This document shows positions 18,032-28,094 of a stretch of DNA of 64,000 bases, one piece after another. The DNA lies in the NCBI RefSeq assembly GCF_012396505.1, contig NZ_JAAXPN010000002.1:62001-126000 (forward strand), in the 5' to 3' direction. The notes beneath the pieces were generated by a model, which was given only the letters and a program-made list of their open reading frames with translations, had not been told where the DNA came from and did no database searches. This DNA is from Periweissella fabalis. GTDB lineage: Bacteria > Bacillota > Bacilli > Lactobacillales > Lactobacillaceae. Each line of letters opens with the position of its first letter. Position 1 is the first letter of the stretch. A program made the translations under genes and the position numbers.

Positions 18032-19351
18032 ATGCTTAAATATAATGTTGGAATTATTGGATCTGGGTCAGCGGGCACGAGTGCGGCGTATGGTTTACAA
18101 TCTGCGGGCAAAAGTGTAGCAGTTTTTGAAGACTATATCTGGGGTGGAACTTGTGCCAATATGGGATGTGATCCCAAGAAAATTATTGTTAATAGTATTG
18201 ATGTTTTACGGCAAGCACAATTGTTTCAAAATGAAGTTATCGGTAAGTTAGCTTTAAATTGGGAAGCAGTGATGGCCAAAAAGCAAAAATATGTTGATGC
18301 CCATCCGATTCGAACCCTTGATGGTTTAGAAGGTGCGGGGATTGAAACCTATCATGAAACACCACGGTTTATCGATGCAACCACGGTAGAATTAGCCGAT
18401 GGCACCCAAATTCAAGCTGATACATGGATCCTTGCGACTGGTAAACGGCCAACTCGGCCAACTTTTAGCGGGGCACAATTAGCGGGGACTTCTGAGGATT
18501 TTTTGAATTTACCACAAATGCCAAGTGATATTACCTTTATAGGTGGTGGTTATATCGCTGTGGAATTTGCTAGCATTGCTCAATTTGCTGGGGCCCAAGT
18601 TCATTTATTGCAACATAATCAGCAAATATTACGTAATTTTGAACCTTGGCTTGTCGATAAATTAGTCCCTCGGCTGACTGCTCAAGGAATAGATTTTCAA
18701 TTTGATACAGAAGTAGCGTCATTGACAAAGCAAGATAATCGAATTTTGGTAACTACAACCGATGGGCGAACATTTCTAACTGATACGGTAATTGCTGCCA
18801 TGGGACGCCATGCCGCAGTTGAAGGTCTTGACTTACCAACTGCGGGAGTTGAATTTGATGCTAAAGGTATCAAAGTTAATGGCCACTTACAAAGTACCAA
18901 TCCCCACATTTTTGCAGCCGGTGATGTTGCTGCTTCTGGGGTTCCTAATTTGACACCGGTAGCAGGATATGAGGCGCGTTACTTGGTTAGTTATCTTAAT
19001 GGTCTTACAACTGATGAGATAAGCTATCCAGCCATCTCATCAGCGGTTTATGGCCATCCGCGAATTGCTCAAGTTGGAGTGACAACTAGTGAAGCCCAAA
19101 AGCGCGGCTATCAAGTCAGTGATTATGATTTGAGGAGTTGGTTTAATTACATGCGCTTAAATGATCAAGCAGCGGCACGTATTATCAAGCATGAAGGTAA
19201 GATTGTTGGTGCAAGTGTAATTTCTGAACAAGCCGATGAAATTATTAATATGTTTGTCACAGCAATTAATGATGGTACTACGGCCGAACAGGTTGCTAAT
19301 CAGATTATGACTTATCCTACGATGGAAAGTGATTTGGGGTACTTTTATTAG
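18032..19351 (+). CDS. FAD/NAD(P)-dependent disulfide oxidoreductase, glutathione-reductase-like
   Basis: The protein has 439 residues: an N-terminal FAD motif (GIIGSGSAGTSAAYG), the redox pair C41 and C46 in GGTCANMGCDPKK, a second Rossmann site (FIGGGYIAVEFASI), FAAGDVA and a dimerisation domain. This is the layout of class I pyridine nucleotide-disulfide reductases. The catalytic C-terminal histidine of true glutathione reductases (HPT) is a tyrosine here (TYPTMESDLGYF), so the substrate is probably not glutathione disulfide. AGGAGGGG precedes the ATG. The stop codon touches a large inverted-repeat structure. Confidence 0.85.
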   Translation: MLKYNVGIIGSGSAGTSAAYGLQSAGKSVAVFEDYIWGGTCANMGCDPKKIIVNSIDVLRQAQLFQNEVIGKLALNWEAVMAKKQKYVDAHPIRTLDGLEGAGIETYHETPRFIDATTVELADGTQIQADTWILATGKRPTRPTFSGAQLAGTSEDFLNLPQMPSDITFIGGGYIAVEFASIAQFAGAQVHLLQHNQQILRNFEPWLVDKLVPRLTAQGIDFQFDTEVASLTKQDNRILVTTTDGRTFLTDTVIAAMGRHAAVEGLDLPTAGVEFDAKGIKVNGHLQSTNPHIFAAGDVAASGVPNLTPVAGYEARYLVSYLNGLTTDEISYPAISSAVYGHPRIAQVGVTTSEAQKRGYQVSDYDLRSWFNYMRLNDQAAARIIKHEGKIVGASVISEQADEIINMFVTAINDGTTAEQVANQIMTYPTMESDLGYFY

Positions 19352-19463
19352 AGTGCGAACCTCCGCGATAAGAACTGAATACTAACGAAAAATGCCTTAG
19401 ATACGGTCTATGTATCTAGGGCATTTTTAAGTTAGACGGAAGGTCTTGCGGAGGTTCGCACTC
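19351..19463. repeat. Three-tier inverted repeat enclosing a terminator
   Basis: An outer 16-bp perfect inverted repeat (19351-19366 with 19448-19463), a middle pair CTAAC/GTTAG (19382-19386 with 19431-19435) and an inner terminator stem (19388-19404 with 19412-19428) nest around one centre. The structure begins on the last base of the oxidoreductase stop codon. Confidence 0.9.
19388..19428 (+). terminator. Terminator of the oxidoreductase gene
   Basis: AAAAATGCCTTAGATAC pairs with GTATCTAGGGCATTTTT (one G-T wobble) across a 7-base loop and ends in T residues. Its symmetry lets it act in both directions. Confidence 0.85.
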
Positions 19464-19472
19464 TTTTGAAAC

Positions 19473-19580
19473 GTGCTCACACAATCAACCAGTTCCGCCT
19501 AACTGCAAAACGCTTAAAATACTAAGACCGTATTTTAGCGTTTTTTCTTAGTGCTCACTGGTTCCCGGTTGTGCTCGCAC
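19473..19580. repeat. Dispersed element (family B), copy 1, enclosing a second terminator-like hairpin
   Basis: The element is bounded by GTGCTCACACAA and by CCCGGTTGTGCTCGCAC, has a 7-bp inner inverted pair AACCAGT/ACTGGTT, and a central hairpin (19507-19540) AAAACGCTTAAAATAC with GTATTTTAGCG plus a T run. The borders recur in the copy at 28881-28948. The rest of the interval to 19722 has no gene that I can support. Confidence 0.65.
19507..19546 (+). terminator. Terminator-like hairpin inside family B copy 1
   Basis: AAAACGCTTAAAATAC pairs with GTATTTTAGCGTTTT (one bulged T) and is followed by T residues. It is the second terminator-like stem in a row after the oxidoreductase gene. Confidence 0.65.
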
Positions 19581-19722
19581 TCTTACCATTTTTTTACAAT
19601 TAAAATAATAGCCATATCATCTAAAACACGTTAAACTTGTCTTGTAGTATATAGAAGTTAAAAGCAACTTGAATTGGTGAAAATCGGAAATTTAAATTGG
19701 ACCGCACCAATTAATTAATTAG

Positions 19723-19750
19723 TTGACTTTTTTAATATTTTAGCTACAAT
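19723..19750 (+). promoter_or_regulatory. Promoter of the phosphoketolase gene
   Basis: TTGACT (19723-19728) and TACAAT (19745-19750) are separated by 16 bases, leaving a leader of about 70 bases. A strong match is expected for this highly expressed gene. Confidence 0.7.
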
Positions 19751-19825
19751 AATAATTGTAAACATTGACGATTGTGTCATGTTTTTAAACTAATAAAAAC
19801 CAATTAATAAGGAGAGCTATTCCAA

Positions 19826-22270
19826 ATGGCAGTAGATTACGATTCATTAGAATATTTGGAACAAGTTGACGCCTGGTGGCGTGCAACTACTTACATCTCA
19901 GCTGGTGTTATCTTCTTGAAGAACAACGCATTGTTCTCAGTTACTAACACTCCACTTACTCAAGCTGATGTTAAGGCAAAACCAATCGGACACTGGGGTA
20001 CTGTTTCAGGTCAAACTTTCTTATATGCACACGCATCACGTTTGATCAACAAGTACGACTTAAACATGTTCTATGTTGAAGGTCCTGGTCACGCCGGTCA
20101 AGTTATGTTCTCTAACTCATGGATTGACGGTTCATACACTGAAGATTATCCAGAAATCACTCGCGACCTTGCTGGTTTGAACAAGCTTTACAAGAGCTTC
20201 TCATTCCCAGGTGGTGTTGGTTCTCACGCAACTGCACAAACTCCAGGTTCACTTCACGAAGGTGGAGAACTTGGTTACTCACTTTCACACGGTGTTGGTG
20301 CTATCTTAGATAACCCAGACCAAATTGGTTTCGTTGTTGTCGGTGATGGTGAATCAGAAACTGGTCCACTTATGGCTGCATGGCAATCAAACAAGTTCAT
20401 CAACCCTAAGACTGATGGTGCAGTATTGCCAATTCTTGACCTTAACGGTTTCAAGATTTCAAACCCAACTATCTTGTCACGTTACTCAGATGAACAATTG
20501 ACTAAGTACTTTGAAGGTTTCGGATGGTCACCACGTTTCATCGAAAACGATGACATCCACGATTACATGGCATACCACAAGTTGGCTGCTAAGGTATTTG
20601 ATGAAGCTATCGAAGACATCAAAACAATCCAAAAAGATGCTCGTGAAAACGGTCGTTACCAAGATGGTGAAGTACCATTCTGGCCAGTTATCGTTGCACG
20701 TCTTCCAAAGGGTTGGGGTGGTCCTACTCATAACGAAAAGGGTCTTCCAGTTGAAGATTCATTCCGTTCACACCAAGTTCCATTGGAATTCTCATCAAAA
20801 GACAAGAACTTCAACGAAGATCTTGATGCATTCGTTGCTTGGATGGATTCATACCGTCCAACTGAATTGTTCAACGAAGATGGTACTCCTAAGCAATTCT
20901 TGATCGACCTTGCACCTAAGGGTGACAAGCGTATGTCAATGAACCCAATTGCTAACGGTGGTGTTGCCCGCGGTCAAGAACCTAAGCAATTAGACTTACC
21001 TAACTTCCGTGATTACGCTAACGAAATCACTGAAGAAACTCGTGGTACTGAACTTGCTGATGGTAACCGTAACATGGACATGTTCGTTCTTTCAACTTAC
21101 TTGAAGGATGTTACTTTGAAGAACATGAAGGACTTCCGTTTCTTCGGACCTGACGAAACTATGTCAAACCGTCTTTGGGACTTATTTAGCGTTACTGACC
21201 GTCAATGGATGGAAGAAGTACGCGAAGGTAACGACGAAGCAGTTGCTGCTTCAGGTCGTATCATTGATTCACAACTTTCAGAACACCAAGCTGAAGGTTG
21301 GTTAGAAGCATACACATTGACTGGTCGTCGCGGATTCTTCGCATCATACGAATCATTCTTGCGTGTTGTTGACTCAATGATTACTCAAATCTTCAAGTGG
21401 TACCGTCAAGCAGACGAAATCAAGTGGCGTAACAAGTACCCTTCATTGAACTTGATCGCAACTTCAACTGCTTTCCAACAAGACCACAACGGTTACACTC
21501 ACCAAGATCCAGGTCTATTGACTCACTTGGCTGAAAAGAAGACTAAGTACATTCGTGAATTCTTGCCTGCTGATGGTAACACATTGTTAGCCGTTGCCGA
21601 CAAGTCATTGCGCTTGAACCAAACTATCAACTTGATCGTTGCTTCTAAGCAACCACGTCAACAATGGTTTACTATTGACGAAGCAACTGAATTAGTTGAA
21701 AAGGGTCTTAAGGTTATCGACTGGGCTTCTACTGTATCTGAAGATGAAACTCCAGATATCGTATTTGCTTCAGCTGGTACTGAACCAACTATCGAAGCAT
21801 TGGGTGCTGTTTGGTTACTTAACCAAAAGCTTCCTGAATTGAAGATTCGTTACGTGAACGTTGTTGACTTCTTACGTCTTAAGAAGCAAGACCCACGTGC
21901 AATCTCAGATGACGAATTCGACGCTATCTTCACTACTGATAAGCCAGTTGTCTTCGCATTCCACGGTTACGAAGACCTTGTTAAGGACGTATTCTTCGAC
22001 CGTCACAACCACAACCTTGATGTTCACGGTTACCGTGAAGAAGGTGATATCACTACTACTTACGACATGCGTGTTTACTCACAAATCGACCGTTTCAACC
22101 AAGTTAAGGATGCCCTTACTAAGCTTGAAGGTGTTGTTGCTGCTGATAAGATCGCTGAAATTACTGCAGAAATGGACGCTATCTTGGCTCGCCACTTCGA
22201 AGTTACTCGTAACGAAGGTATCGATATTCCAGAATTTACTGATTGGAAATGGTCAGCACTTAAGAAGTAA
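19826..22270 (+). CDS. xpkA: D-xylulose 5-phosphate/fructose 6-phosphate phosphoketolase
   Basis: The 814-residue length and sequence fit bacterial phosphoketolase, the thiamine-diphosphate enzyme that splits xylulose 5-phosphate with phosphate into acetyl phosphate and glyceraldehyde 3-phosphate, the key step of heterolactic fermentation. The ThDP/Mg site appears as GDGESETGP, with EGPGHAGQ and [12 protein letters not shown] also conserved. AAGGAGAG precedes the ATG. Codon use is strongly biased (for example GGT, CGT, AAC, TTC), unlike most neighbours, which indicates very high expression. It is monocistronic with its own promoter and terminator. Confidence 0.97.
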   Translation: MAVDYDSLEYLEQVDAWWRATTYISAGVIFLKNNALFSVTNTPLTQADVKAKPIGHWGTVSGQTFLYAHASRLINKYDLNMFYVEGPGHAGQVMFSNSWIDGSYTEDYPEITRDLAGLNKLYKSFSFPGGVGSHATAQTPGSLHEGGELGYSLSHGVGAILDNPDQIGFVVVGDGESETGPLMAAWQSNKFINPKTDGAVLPILDLNGFKISNPTILSRYSDEQLTKYFEGFGWSPRFIENDDIHDYMAYHKLAAKVFDEAIEDIKTIQKDARENGRYQDGEVPFWPVIVARLPKGWGGPTHNEKGLPVEDSFRSHQVPLEFSSKDKNFNEDLDAFVAWMDSYRPTELFNEDGTPKQFLIDLAPKGDKRMSMNPIANGGVARGQEPKQLDLPNFRDYANEITEETRGTELADGNRNMDMFVLSTYLKDVTLKNMKDFRFFGPDETMSNRLWDLFSVTDRQWMEEVREGNDEAVAASGRIIDSQLSEHQAEGWLEAYTLTGRRGFFASYESFLRVVDSMITQIFKWYRQADEIKWRNKYPSLNLIATSTAFQQDHNGYTHQDPGLLTHLAEKKTKYIREFLPADGNTLLAVADKSLRLNQTINLIVASKQPRQQWFTIDEATELVEKGLKVIDWASTVSEDETPDIVFASAGTEPTIEALGAVWLLNQKLPELKIRYVNVVDFLRLKKQDPRAISDDEFDAIFTTDKPVVFAFHGYEDLVKDVFFDRHNHNLDVHGYREEGDITTTYDMRVYSQIDRFNQVKDALTKLEGVVAADKIAEITAEMDAILARHFEVTRNEGIDIPEFTDWKWSALKK

Positions 22271-22310
22271 TCTACTGCCGATTAACTCTGCTGTTACTAA
22301 TAGTAAATAT

Positions 22311-22345
22311 GAAAAAGCCGTTCGCATTAGCGAACGGCTTTTTTG
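22311..22345. terminator. Bidirectional terminator between xpkA and hflX
   Basis: AAAAAGCCGTTCGC and GCGAACGGCTTTTTT form a perfect stem with a 4-base loop; the A and T runs on both sides suit the two convergent genes. Confidence 0.9.
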
Positions 22346-22362
22346 CTGTACAATAAATGATT

Positions 22363-23649
22363 TTAATCTGCGAAGTACTTGGCAAAACGAGCCGCATCAG
22401 CAGTATGGAGTTCTACATTAAGAAGAGTTCCATTTTCAGTATAATCAGTACTTAAAATATGCGCATTTTCATTTAAATATGTCACGACTTGACCATCGTT
22501 AAATGGAATTAATAAATCGTGAATTTCATAATCCGTGAAAATCTTTTCCTTAATAATATCAACTAACGCCAAGAGTGACGCTTCATCACGTGCTGAATAG
22601 ACTAAGTTATCACCTTCACGACTTGGAAAGACAACATCCTCCATCTTATCAGCTTTGTTATAGCCAATAACCATTGGAATGCCTTTAACCCCAATTTCAT
22701 GAAGCGTCTTTTCAGTAGTGGCCATCATTTCCTTGTGATTAGGATCTGAATAATCAACGACTTGGATTAATAAATCAGCTTGGGCCGCCTCAGCTAAAGT
22801 TTGTCGGAAAGAACTGACCAAGTTATGAGGGAGTTTTGAAACAAATCCGACCGTATCACTTAATAAGAATTGCTTTTGATCGGGTAATGTTAATGAACGA
22901 ACAGAGGTATCTAAAGTGGCAAAAAGCATGTTCTTTTCAAAAACTTGTTTTTCTTCACCTTCACCAAACATCCGGACTAAACCATTCATGGTCGTTGATT
23001 TACCTGAGTTAGTATAACCAACTAAAGCAACGGTTGGAATGCCTGCTTTATCACGTTGCACTCGACGAGTTGATTCAGACTTGCTGATTGCTTCGAGCTC
23101 TTCTTTTAAGTGGGCGATATTTTTTTCAATCGTCCGGCGATCCATTTCAAGTTTAGATTCCCCAGAACCCCGGCTAGTAAAGCCACTCCCAGTCGCCCCA
23201 GTTTGTTGATCCAAGCACACATTCATACTAGTTCGTAAGCGGGGGAGTTGGTACTTCAAGCGAGCAATTGCTACTTGGAGTTTAGCTTCTTTTGAACGAG
23301 CTCGGTTGGCGAAAATGTCTAGAATCAAACCAGTTCGATCAACGACAGTTGCTTTAGTAGCAGCTTCAATATTTCGGATTTGTGATGGTGATAATTCATC
23401 ATTGGTAATCACAAATTTAATATCAGTTTCGGCAACTAATTGGGCTAATTCTTCAACTTTTCCTTTACCAAAGTACGTACCGGCATTAGGGCGATCAAGT
23501 TTTTGGGTTAGGGTTTCTTGAACGACCATATTATTAGCTGCGACTAGATTTGCTAGTTCTTCCATTGAATAAGCGAAACTAGGATCATTATTATCAAGCC
23601 CGGCAATAATGACGGGTTGTAATGTATTTTCTTCTTCTGTTGTTGTCAT
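22363..23649 (-). CDS. hflX: GTPase HflX
   Basis: HflX is a ribosome-associated GTPase that splits stalled or heat-damaged 70S ribosomes. The 428-residue protein has the N-terminal HflX domain (GTYFGKGKVEEL), the glycine-rich linker with GATGSGFTSRGSGESKLE, and a G domain with P-loop GYTNSGKST near residue 212, DTVGF and NKAD. The length matches the family. The start is ATG at 23649, close downstream of the phosphatase gene on the same strand with a 20-base gap, so the two are probably one transcript. Confidence 0.93.
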   Translation of the reverse strand: MTTTEEENTLQPVIIAGLDNNDPSFAYSMEELANLVAANNMVVQETLTQKLDRPNAGTYFGKGKVEELAQLVAETDIKFVITNDELSPSQIRNIEAATKATVVDRTGLILDIFANRARSKEAKLQVAIARLKYQLPRLRTSMNVCLDQQTGATGSGFTSRGSGESKLEMDRRTIEKNIAHLKEELEAISKSESTRRVQRDKAGIPTVALVGYTNSGKSTTMNGLVRMFGEGEEKQVFEKNMLFATLDTSVRSLTLPDQKQFLLSDTVGFVSKLPHNLVSSFRQTLAEAAQADLLIQVVDYSDPNHKEMMATTEKTLHEIGVKGIPMVIGYNKADKMEDVVFPSREGDNLVYSARDEASLLALVDIIKEKIFTDYEIHDLLIPFNDGQVVTYLNENAHILSTDYTENGTLLNVELHTADAARFAKYFAD

Positions 23650-23669
23650 AAATATACCTTATTACCTTT

Positions 23670-24353
23670 TTAATTGGCGGGTAATTCGTCAGTAACGCTA
23701 TAATAAGCAACTTTAATATCATCATCTGAAACAATTAACTTGGTGATACTACCGTTAGCAGGTGCGTGACCTTCAAATGCGGCTTCACCAAAGCGGCCAG
23801 CGATACTACGAATTGTTGCCCCGTGAGAAACGAGTAAAATGTCGCCACCATCGGGGTGAAGTTGGCGAAGACGATCAAAGCCTGCTTCGATGCGTGTCCA
23901 AAAACGAGTTGAATCTTCAGCATCATGGGCTGGATCAGCAGCATGAATAGCGTCTAAAGTTGCATCGGCACCAATTTCAGCTAGTAAATCAGAAAATGTG
24001 GTAATGTTAGCAGCTTCAGCAGGCGCATGCTTAACGATATCAAGGACGGCATCTGGACCACTAACACCTTCAAAGGTACCAAAGAACTGTTCCCGGAAAG
24101 CTTTTAAAGGGGTTGGAGCAACAATATCTGTTTGGGTATTTTCTTCAAGGATATATGTAGCAGTTTTGAATGCCCGTGGTAGATCACTTGAATATGCAGC
24201 GTCAAAATGGATGTTGCTTAGTAGGTGACCAGCGTGGCGGCCATCGGCAATTCCTTTTTCGGTAAGGTCGATATCACTCCAACCTTGGAAACGGTCGTAT
24301 TTATTAAAGAAAGTTTGGCCATGACGTACGAGATAAACATTGATTGGTTGCAT
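23670..24353 (-). CDS. Histidine phosphatase superfamily protein (phosphoglycerate mutase-like)
   Basis: The 227-residue protein has the phosphohistidine motif VYLVRHGQTFFN at its N terminus, SSDLPRAFKTA (second arginine) and LLVSHGATIRSI (second histidine), the full catalytic set of the superfamily. It is distinct from the true GpmA at 53023-53718 and more like the broad-specificity phosphatases. AAGGAGT precedes the ATG at 24353. It is the first gene of a minus-strand pair with hflX, divergent from helD. The substrate is unknown. Confidence 0.85.
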   Translation of the reverse strand: MQPINVYLVRHGQTFFNKYDRFQGWSDIDLTEKGIADGRHAGHLLSNIHFDAAYSSDLPRAFKTATYILEENTQTDIVAPTPLKAFREQFFGTFEGVSGPDAVLDIVKHAPAEAANITTFSDLLAEIGADATLDAIHAADPAHDAEDSTRFWTRIEAGFDRLRQLHPDGGDILLVSHGATIRSIAGRFGEAAFEGHAPANGSITKLIVSDDDIKVAYYSVTDELPAN

Positions 24354-24510
24354 TTTTTAATACTCCTTTTTGAAAAGTTAAAGACTTTGATACTAATATA
24401 GTAACATAAGATAGCAATAAAGCGGTGGCTAGCGTATAATTGATAGCCAAGTAGTAGCAAAAATGTTATTAGGCCAATGTGCCCAGATATAAAATAAAGC
24501 GAGAGTATAT

Positions 24511-26802
24511 ATGACAGATTCAAACTACACATTCGAACAAAAATACCTGGACCAAGTTAATGAAAAACTTGAGATTGCCCAGAAGAAAACGCAACAAGAA
24601 CTTGACCGGACTTCAAACGATCGTGCTGATATTGAAAAATCATGGGGTGATGTCCGAATTAAGACAAGTACTTATGAAAATATTTTAGATACGGCATTAT
24701 CAGTCCGCCAACAACAACAAATGCTGATTGAACGGCAAAATAGTTTCCAAAATGCAACTAAGCGTTTGGAAACATTACAAAAGTTGAAAGTGAACCCATA
24801 CTTTGCACGCATTGACTTCCAAGAAAAAGGGGAGGAAAAGGCAGAAACTATTTATATTGGGTTAGGTTCGTTTTCAGATACACCAGATCATTTCTTAATT
24901 TATGATTGGCGTGCACCAATTTCTTCTATTTATTATGACGGAGGTCTTGGGAATGTTGAATACATGACCCCTGATGGTAAGCAAAATGTCGACGTTCAGC
25001 TTAAGCGACAATTCCAAATTGAAGATGGCGTGATTGTAACCATTTTTGATACTGATGAAGCCGTTGGAGATCAAATGTTATTAGATGCTTTGAGTGGTGA
25101 ATCAGACACTAAGATGAAGAGTATCGTAACGACGATTCAAAAGGAACAAAATAAAATTATCCGTAATACCAGCGCTGATTTGCTATTTGTTCAAGGGGCC
25201 GCCGGATCTGGTAAAACGGCCGCGGTTTTACAACGAGTGGCGTACTTGTTATACCGTTACCGCGGTAATTTAAATAGTGGGCAAGTTGTTTTATTTAGTC
25301 CAAACCAATTATTTAATGACTATATTGACCAAGTGTTACCCGAACTTGGTGAACAAAACATGGTGCAAATGACATACTACCAATATGCAATGCGTCGATT
25401 ACCTAAGATTCAAGTTGAAACGTTACAAGAACGCTTTGAAGAACACAATGATGCGGCCAATGAAAACATTACGCGCTTTAAAGGGAGCTTAACGTTCTTC
25501 AAGTTAGTGGCGAAGTATGCCCAAACGCTTAACAAAGGCAACTTACGCTTTAAAGATATTAACTTCCAAGGTAAAGCTTTCTTTGATAAAGAGCACGTGG
25601 CTAAAATTTATTATGGTTACAATGAACAATACAAATTAGGGCAACGCTTAGATGCTACAAAAGAGCGGTTAACTTCATCATTAAACGGTCGGATTGGTAA
25701 TGAATTAAAAGAAAAGTGGGTTGAAGAGGCGATTCAAAACCTAACTAAAACTGAAATTGATTCATTATTTGGTGACCAACCACGGGAATTTGCTTCTGAA
25801 GAAAAGGAATATAATTTCTTAGCACGTAAAATTGTGGTTAATGCCTTTAAGCCGATTGCAACGGCGATTCACCGTAACCGATTCATCAATTTTAATGCGC
25901 AATTTGCAACATTTTTACGAAGTGTGCCTAAGATGATTGATTTAAATAAATGGGATATTTCAATTGCTGATTGGGAAGCTAGTGTCGAACGCACAGTGAC
26001 AGAGTTTAAGACAAAGCAAATGACATTAGCAGATGTATCAACCTATCTCTACCTTTATGATTTAATTACTGGTAAACGTGGTGAACGTGATATTCGGTTT
26101 GTCTTTATTGATGAAATCCAAGACTACTCAGCCTTCCAATTAGCTTTCTTGAAATTTAGTTTCCCGAAAGCCAAATTTACAATGCTTGGCGACTTGAATC
26201 AAGCAATCTTTACTAAGGAAAATTCTAAAACATTACTACATGAATTAGGTTCAATGTTTGATCCTGAAAAGACTAGTGTGGTCCAATTGACCAAGACATA
26301 TCGATCAACGCAACAAATTACCGATTTTTCTAAAGAATTATTAGTTAATGGTGAACAAATCATTGCCTTTAACCGTAATGGTGCTAAGCCAGTTTTAGCG
26401 CAATTTGATACGATGGAAGCAATGGAAGCTCGCTTAATCAAACAGATTGAAATAAATAATGCGGCACATGAGACAACTGCGATTATTACAAAGACTTTAG
26501 CAGAAGGATTGGCAGTGGATGCTATTTTGAAAGCCGCAGAGCTTAAGGCAACTTTAATTCGCTCAGAAAATCAACGCTTAGTAGCTGGAGTAATTATAGT
26601 ACCGTCATACTTAGCTAAAGGACTCGAATTTGATGCGGTGGTAGCTTGGGATATCTCAGCAACTAACTACCCATCAGAAAGTGAACGTCAATTAATTTAC
26701 ACGATTGCATCACGGGCAATGCACGAATTAACATTACTAGCTTGCGGGCCAGTAACACCATTACTTGATCGCGTAAATAAGGACTTATACGAGGTAGAAT
26801 AA
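24511..26802 (+). CDS. helD: RNA polymerase recycling motor ATPase HelD (UvrD/Rep-like)
   Basis: HelD-type proteins bind RNA polymerase and use ATP to release it from nucleic acid. The 763-residue protein has a long N-terminal coiled-coil region (residues 1-75), a DWRAPISSIYY segment, Walker A GAAGSGKTA at about residue 230, the Walker B FIDEIQDYSAFQ near 534 and a C-terminal LAKGLEFDAVVAWD motif (UvrD motif V-like). Length and order match Firmicutes HelD. A -10-like TATAAT (24435-24440) flanked by TGGCTA/TAGCCA lies upstream. coaA starts 3 bases after its end. Confidence 0.9.
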   Translation: MTDSNYTFEQKYLDQVNEKLEIAQKKTQQELDRTSNDRADIEKSWGDVRIKTSTYENILDTALSVRQQQQMLIERQNSFQNATKRLETLQKLKVNPYFARIDFQEKGEEKAETIYIGLGSFSDTPDHFLIYDWRAPISSIYYDGGLGNVEYMTPDGKQNVDVQLKRQFQIEDGVIVTIFDTDEAVGDQMLLDALSGESDTKMKSIVTTIQKEQNKIIRNTSADLLFVQGAAGSGKTAAVLQRVAYLLYRYRGNLNSGQVVLFSPNQLFNDYIDQVLPELGEQNMVQMTYYQYAMRRLPKIQVETLQERFEEHNDAANENITRFKGSLTFFKLVAKYAQTLNKGNLRFKDINFQGKAFFDKEHVAKIYYGYNEQYKLGQRLDATKERLTSSLNGRIGNELKEKWVEEAIQNLTKTEIDSLFGDQPREFASEEKEYNFLARKIVVNAFKPIATAIHRNRFINFNAQFATFLRSVPKMIDLNKWDISIADWEASVERTVTEFKTKQMTLADVSTYLYLYDLITGKRGERDIRFVFIDEIQDYSAFQLAFLKFSFPKAKFTMLGDLNQAIFTKENSKTLLHELGSMFDPEKTSVVQLTKTYRSTQQITDFSKELLVNGEQIIAFNRNGAKPVLAQFDTMEAMEARLIKQIEINNAAHETTAIITKTLAEGLAVDAILKAAELKATLIRSENQRLVAGVIIVPSYLAKGLEFDAVVAWDISATNYPSESERQLIYTIASRAMHELTLLACGPVTPLLDRVNKDLYEVE

Positions 26803-26805
26803 CCG

Positions 26806-27693
26806 GTGGCAAATGTAAATTACACCGTTTTGAAGGCTGCAGCTTGGCATCAAATTGGGACAAATTTTGAACCATTACATTCATGGTCTGCACCAATGAG
26901 TAGGGAATTACAAGCTGATTATCAAGCATTAATACCACTAATTATTGCCAAAATGGAGCATAATCATGCAGCCGAGGTGCTATGGCATAAAATTCTAAAA
27001 CAACCTATTGACCAGGCCAAACCATTTATTATTGGCTTGACTGGTAGTGTTGCTGTAGGAAAATCAACAATTTCTAAGGCAATCAAACAACTATTAAATA
27101 AGGCGGTTCCCGAGGCTAAGGTTGAAATAGTAACGACCGATAACTTCCTATATAATAATGAAACTTTAGCTAGCCTTCAGTTAACAGAGCACAAAGGCTT
27201 TCCCGAATCATATAATATAGAAGCAATGATTACTTTTTTAAAAGCTGTCAAAGAGCGCAAGCCTGATATTAAAGTGCCTGTGTATTCACATGAGTACTAC
27301 GATATCTTACCGCATCAATCTCAAGTTATTGGAGCTCCTGATGTGGTTATCCTAGAAGGCGTTAATGCGTTGTATCGTCAAGGGCAAGTTTTAGCGCCGA
27401 TTGATTTAATGGATTTAACATTATATATTGATGCACCAACTGCATTAATCAAAAGTTGGTTTATGGAGCGGTTTGAACATTTAGTAGATACTGCTGTTAA
27501 TGAACCATCAAGTTATTATCATCGCTTTATTAATGATCGCCTAGTAGCAACTAGTCAGGCTGAAAAGGTTTGGCATGCGGTTAATGAGCGCAATTTGAAA
27601 GAATATATTCTACCAGCACGATCATTAGCCGATATAATCATTCAAAAAGGGCCAAATCATAATGTTACGCAAGTTGCATTACGGAAATATTAG
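26806..27693 (+). CDS. coaA: Type I pantothenate kinase
   Basis: This enzyme phosphorylates pantothenate with ATP, the first step of coenzyme A synthesis. The 295-residue protein starts at GTG 26806, 3 bases after helD, with GAGG about 12 bases upstream. The P-loop is GSVAVGKSTISKAI near residue 80, followed by TTDNFLYNN and KGFPESYN, which are family hallmarks, and a C-terminal SSYYHRF with substrate-binding aromatics. The close spacing implies co-transcription with helD. A strong terminator follows. Confidence 0.95.
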   Translation: MANVNYTVLKAAAWHQIGTNFEPLHSWSAPMSRELQADYQALIPLIIAKMEHNHAAEVLWHKILKQPIDQAKPFIIGLTGSVAVGKSTISKAIKQLLNKAVPEAKVEIVTTDNFLYNNETLASLQLTEHKGFPESYNIEAMITFLKAVKERKPDIKVPVYSHEYYDILPHQSQVIGAPDVVILEGVNALYRQGQVLAPIDLMDLTLYIDAPTALIKSWFMERFEHLVDTAVNEPSSYYHRFINDRLVATSQAEKVWHAVNERNLKEYILPARSLADIIIQKGPNHNVTQVALRKY

Positions 27694-27697
27694 TCAC

Positions 27698-27734
27698 AAA
27701 GCTGTAAAATTCATTGAATTTTGCAGCTTTTTTT
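27698..27734 (+). terminator. Terminator of helD-coaA
   Basis: AAAGCTGTAAAATTC and GAATTTTGCAGCTTT form a 15-bp stem (one G-T) with a 3-base loop and a T run. Confidence 0.88.
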
Positions 27735-27872
27735 ATATTATTTGGGCTAAATTAGTCTTTTTTAGCGATTTTTTTCTAAAAAAAGCGCTAATTTTGCCAA
27801 TTAGTTAAGGGGGTATACATATTTTGCTAGAAGCAAGCAATGATAGGCTTTTGACACAATGAAAAAAATTAT

Positions 27873-27889
27873 ATTACAGGTGTATTACA
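27873..27889 (-). promoter_or_regulatory. WalR-like box upstream of the LysM protein gene
   Basis: On the minus strand the sequence reads TGTAAT-ACACC-TGTAAT, a full match to the WalR direct repeat TGTWAH-N5-TGTWAH. A TTGACA lies at 27851-27856, so the box would overlap the -10 area. WalR controls peptidoglycan hydrolase genes in Firmicutes, and the downstream product is a wall hydrolase-like protein. The 27735-28094 interval has no gene but holds several further inverted repeats. Confidence 0.6.
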
Positions 27890-27905
27890 TAAACTCGGGC
27901 TTATA

Positions 27906-28030
27906 TGACAGGAAACAACTGTTCTTGTCACAATATAGCTATATGGCTGTTATAAATTACCAGTAATATATAGTTTGTTGATTGATAGCAACGAGTTATC
28001 AATACAAAAAGATGGGTCACATCGATGACC
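27906..28030 (+). promoter_or_regulatory. Structured leader of the LysM protein gene
   Basis: Three hairpins can be drawn: TGACAGGAAACA with TGTTCTTGTCA (27906-27930), ATTGATA with TATCAAT (about 27980-28002), and GGTCA with TGACC (about 28015-28030). No known riboswitch class is recognised. They may stabilise the messenger RNA of an abundant secreted protein. Confidence 0.4.
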
Positions 28031-28094
28031 AGATAATATAAAACGAATAAATAAACACAACACATGATGTATTTAATAGGAGAAGATATACAAT

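Noticed and set aside
19473-19580. Possible tRNA or other known RNA in the structured region after the oxidoreductase
   Set aside because: No cloverleaf, no CCA end and no T-loop consensus; it is a terminator within a repeat element.
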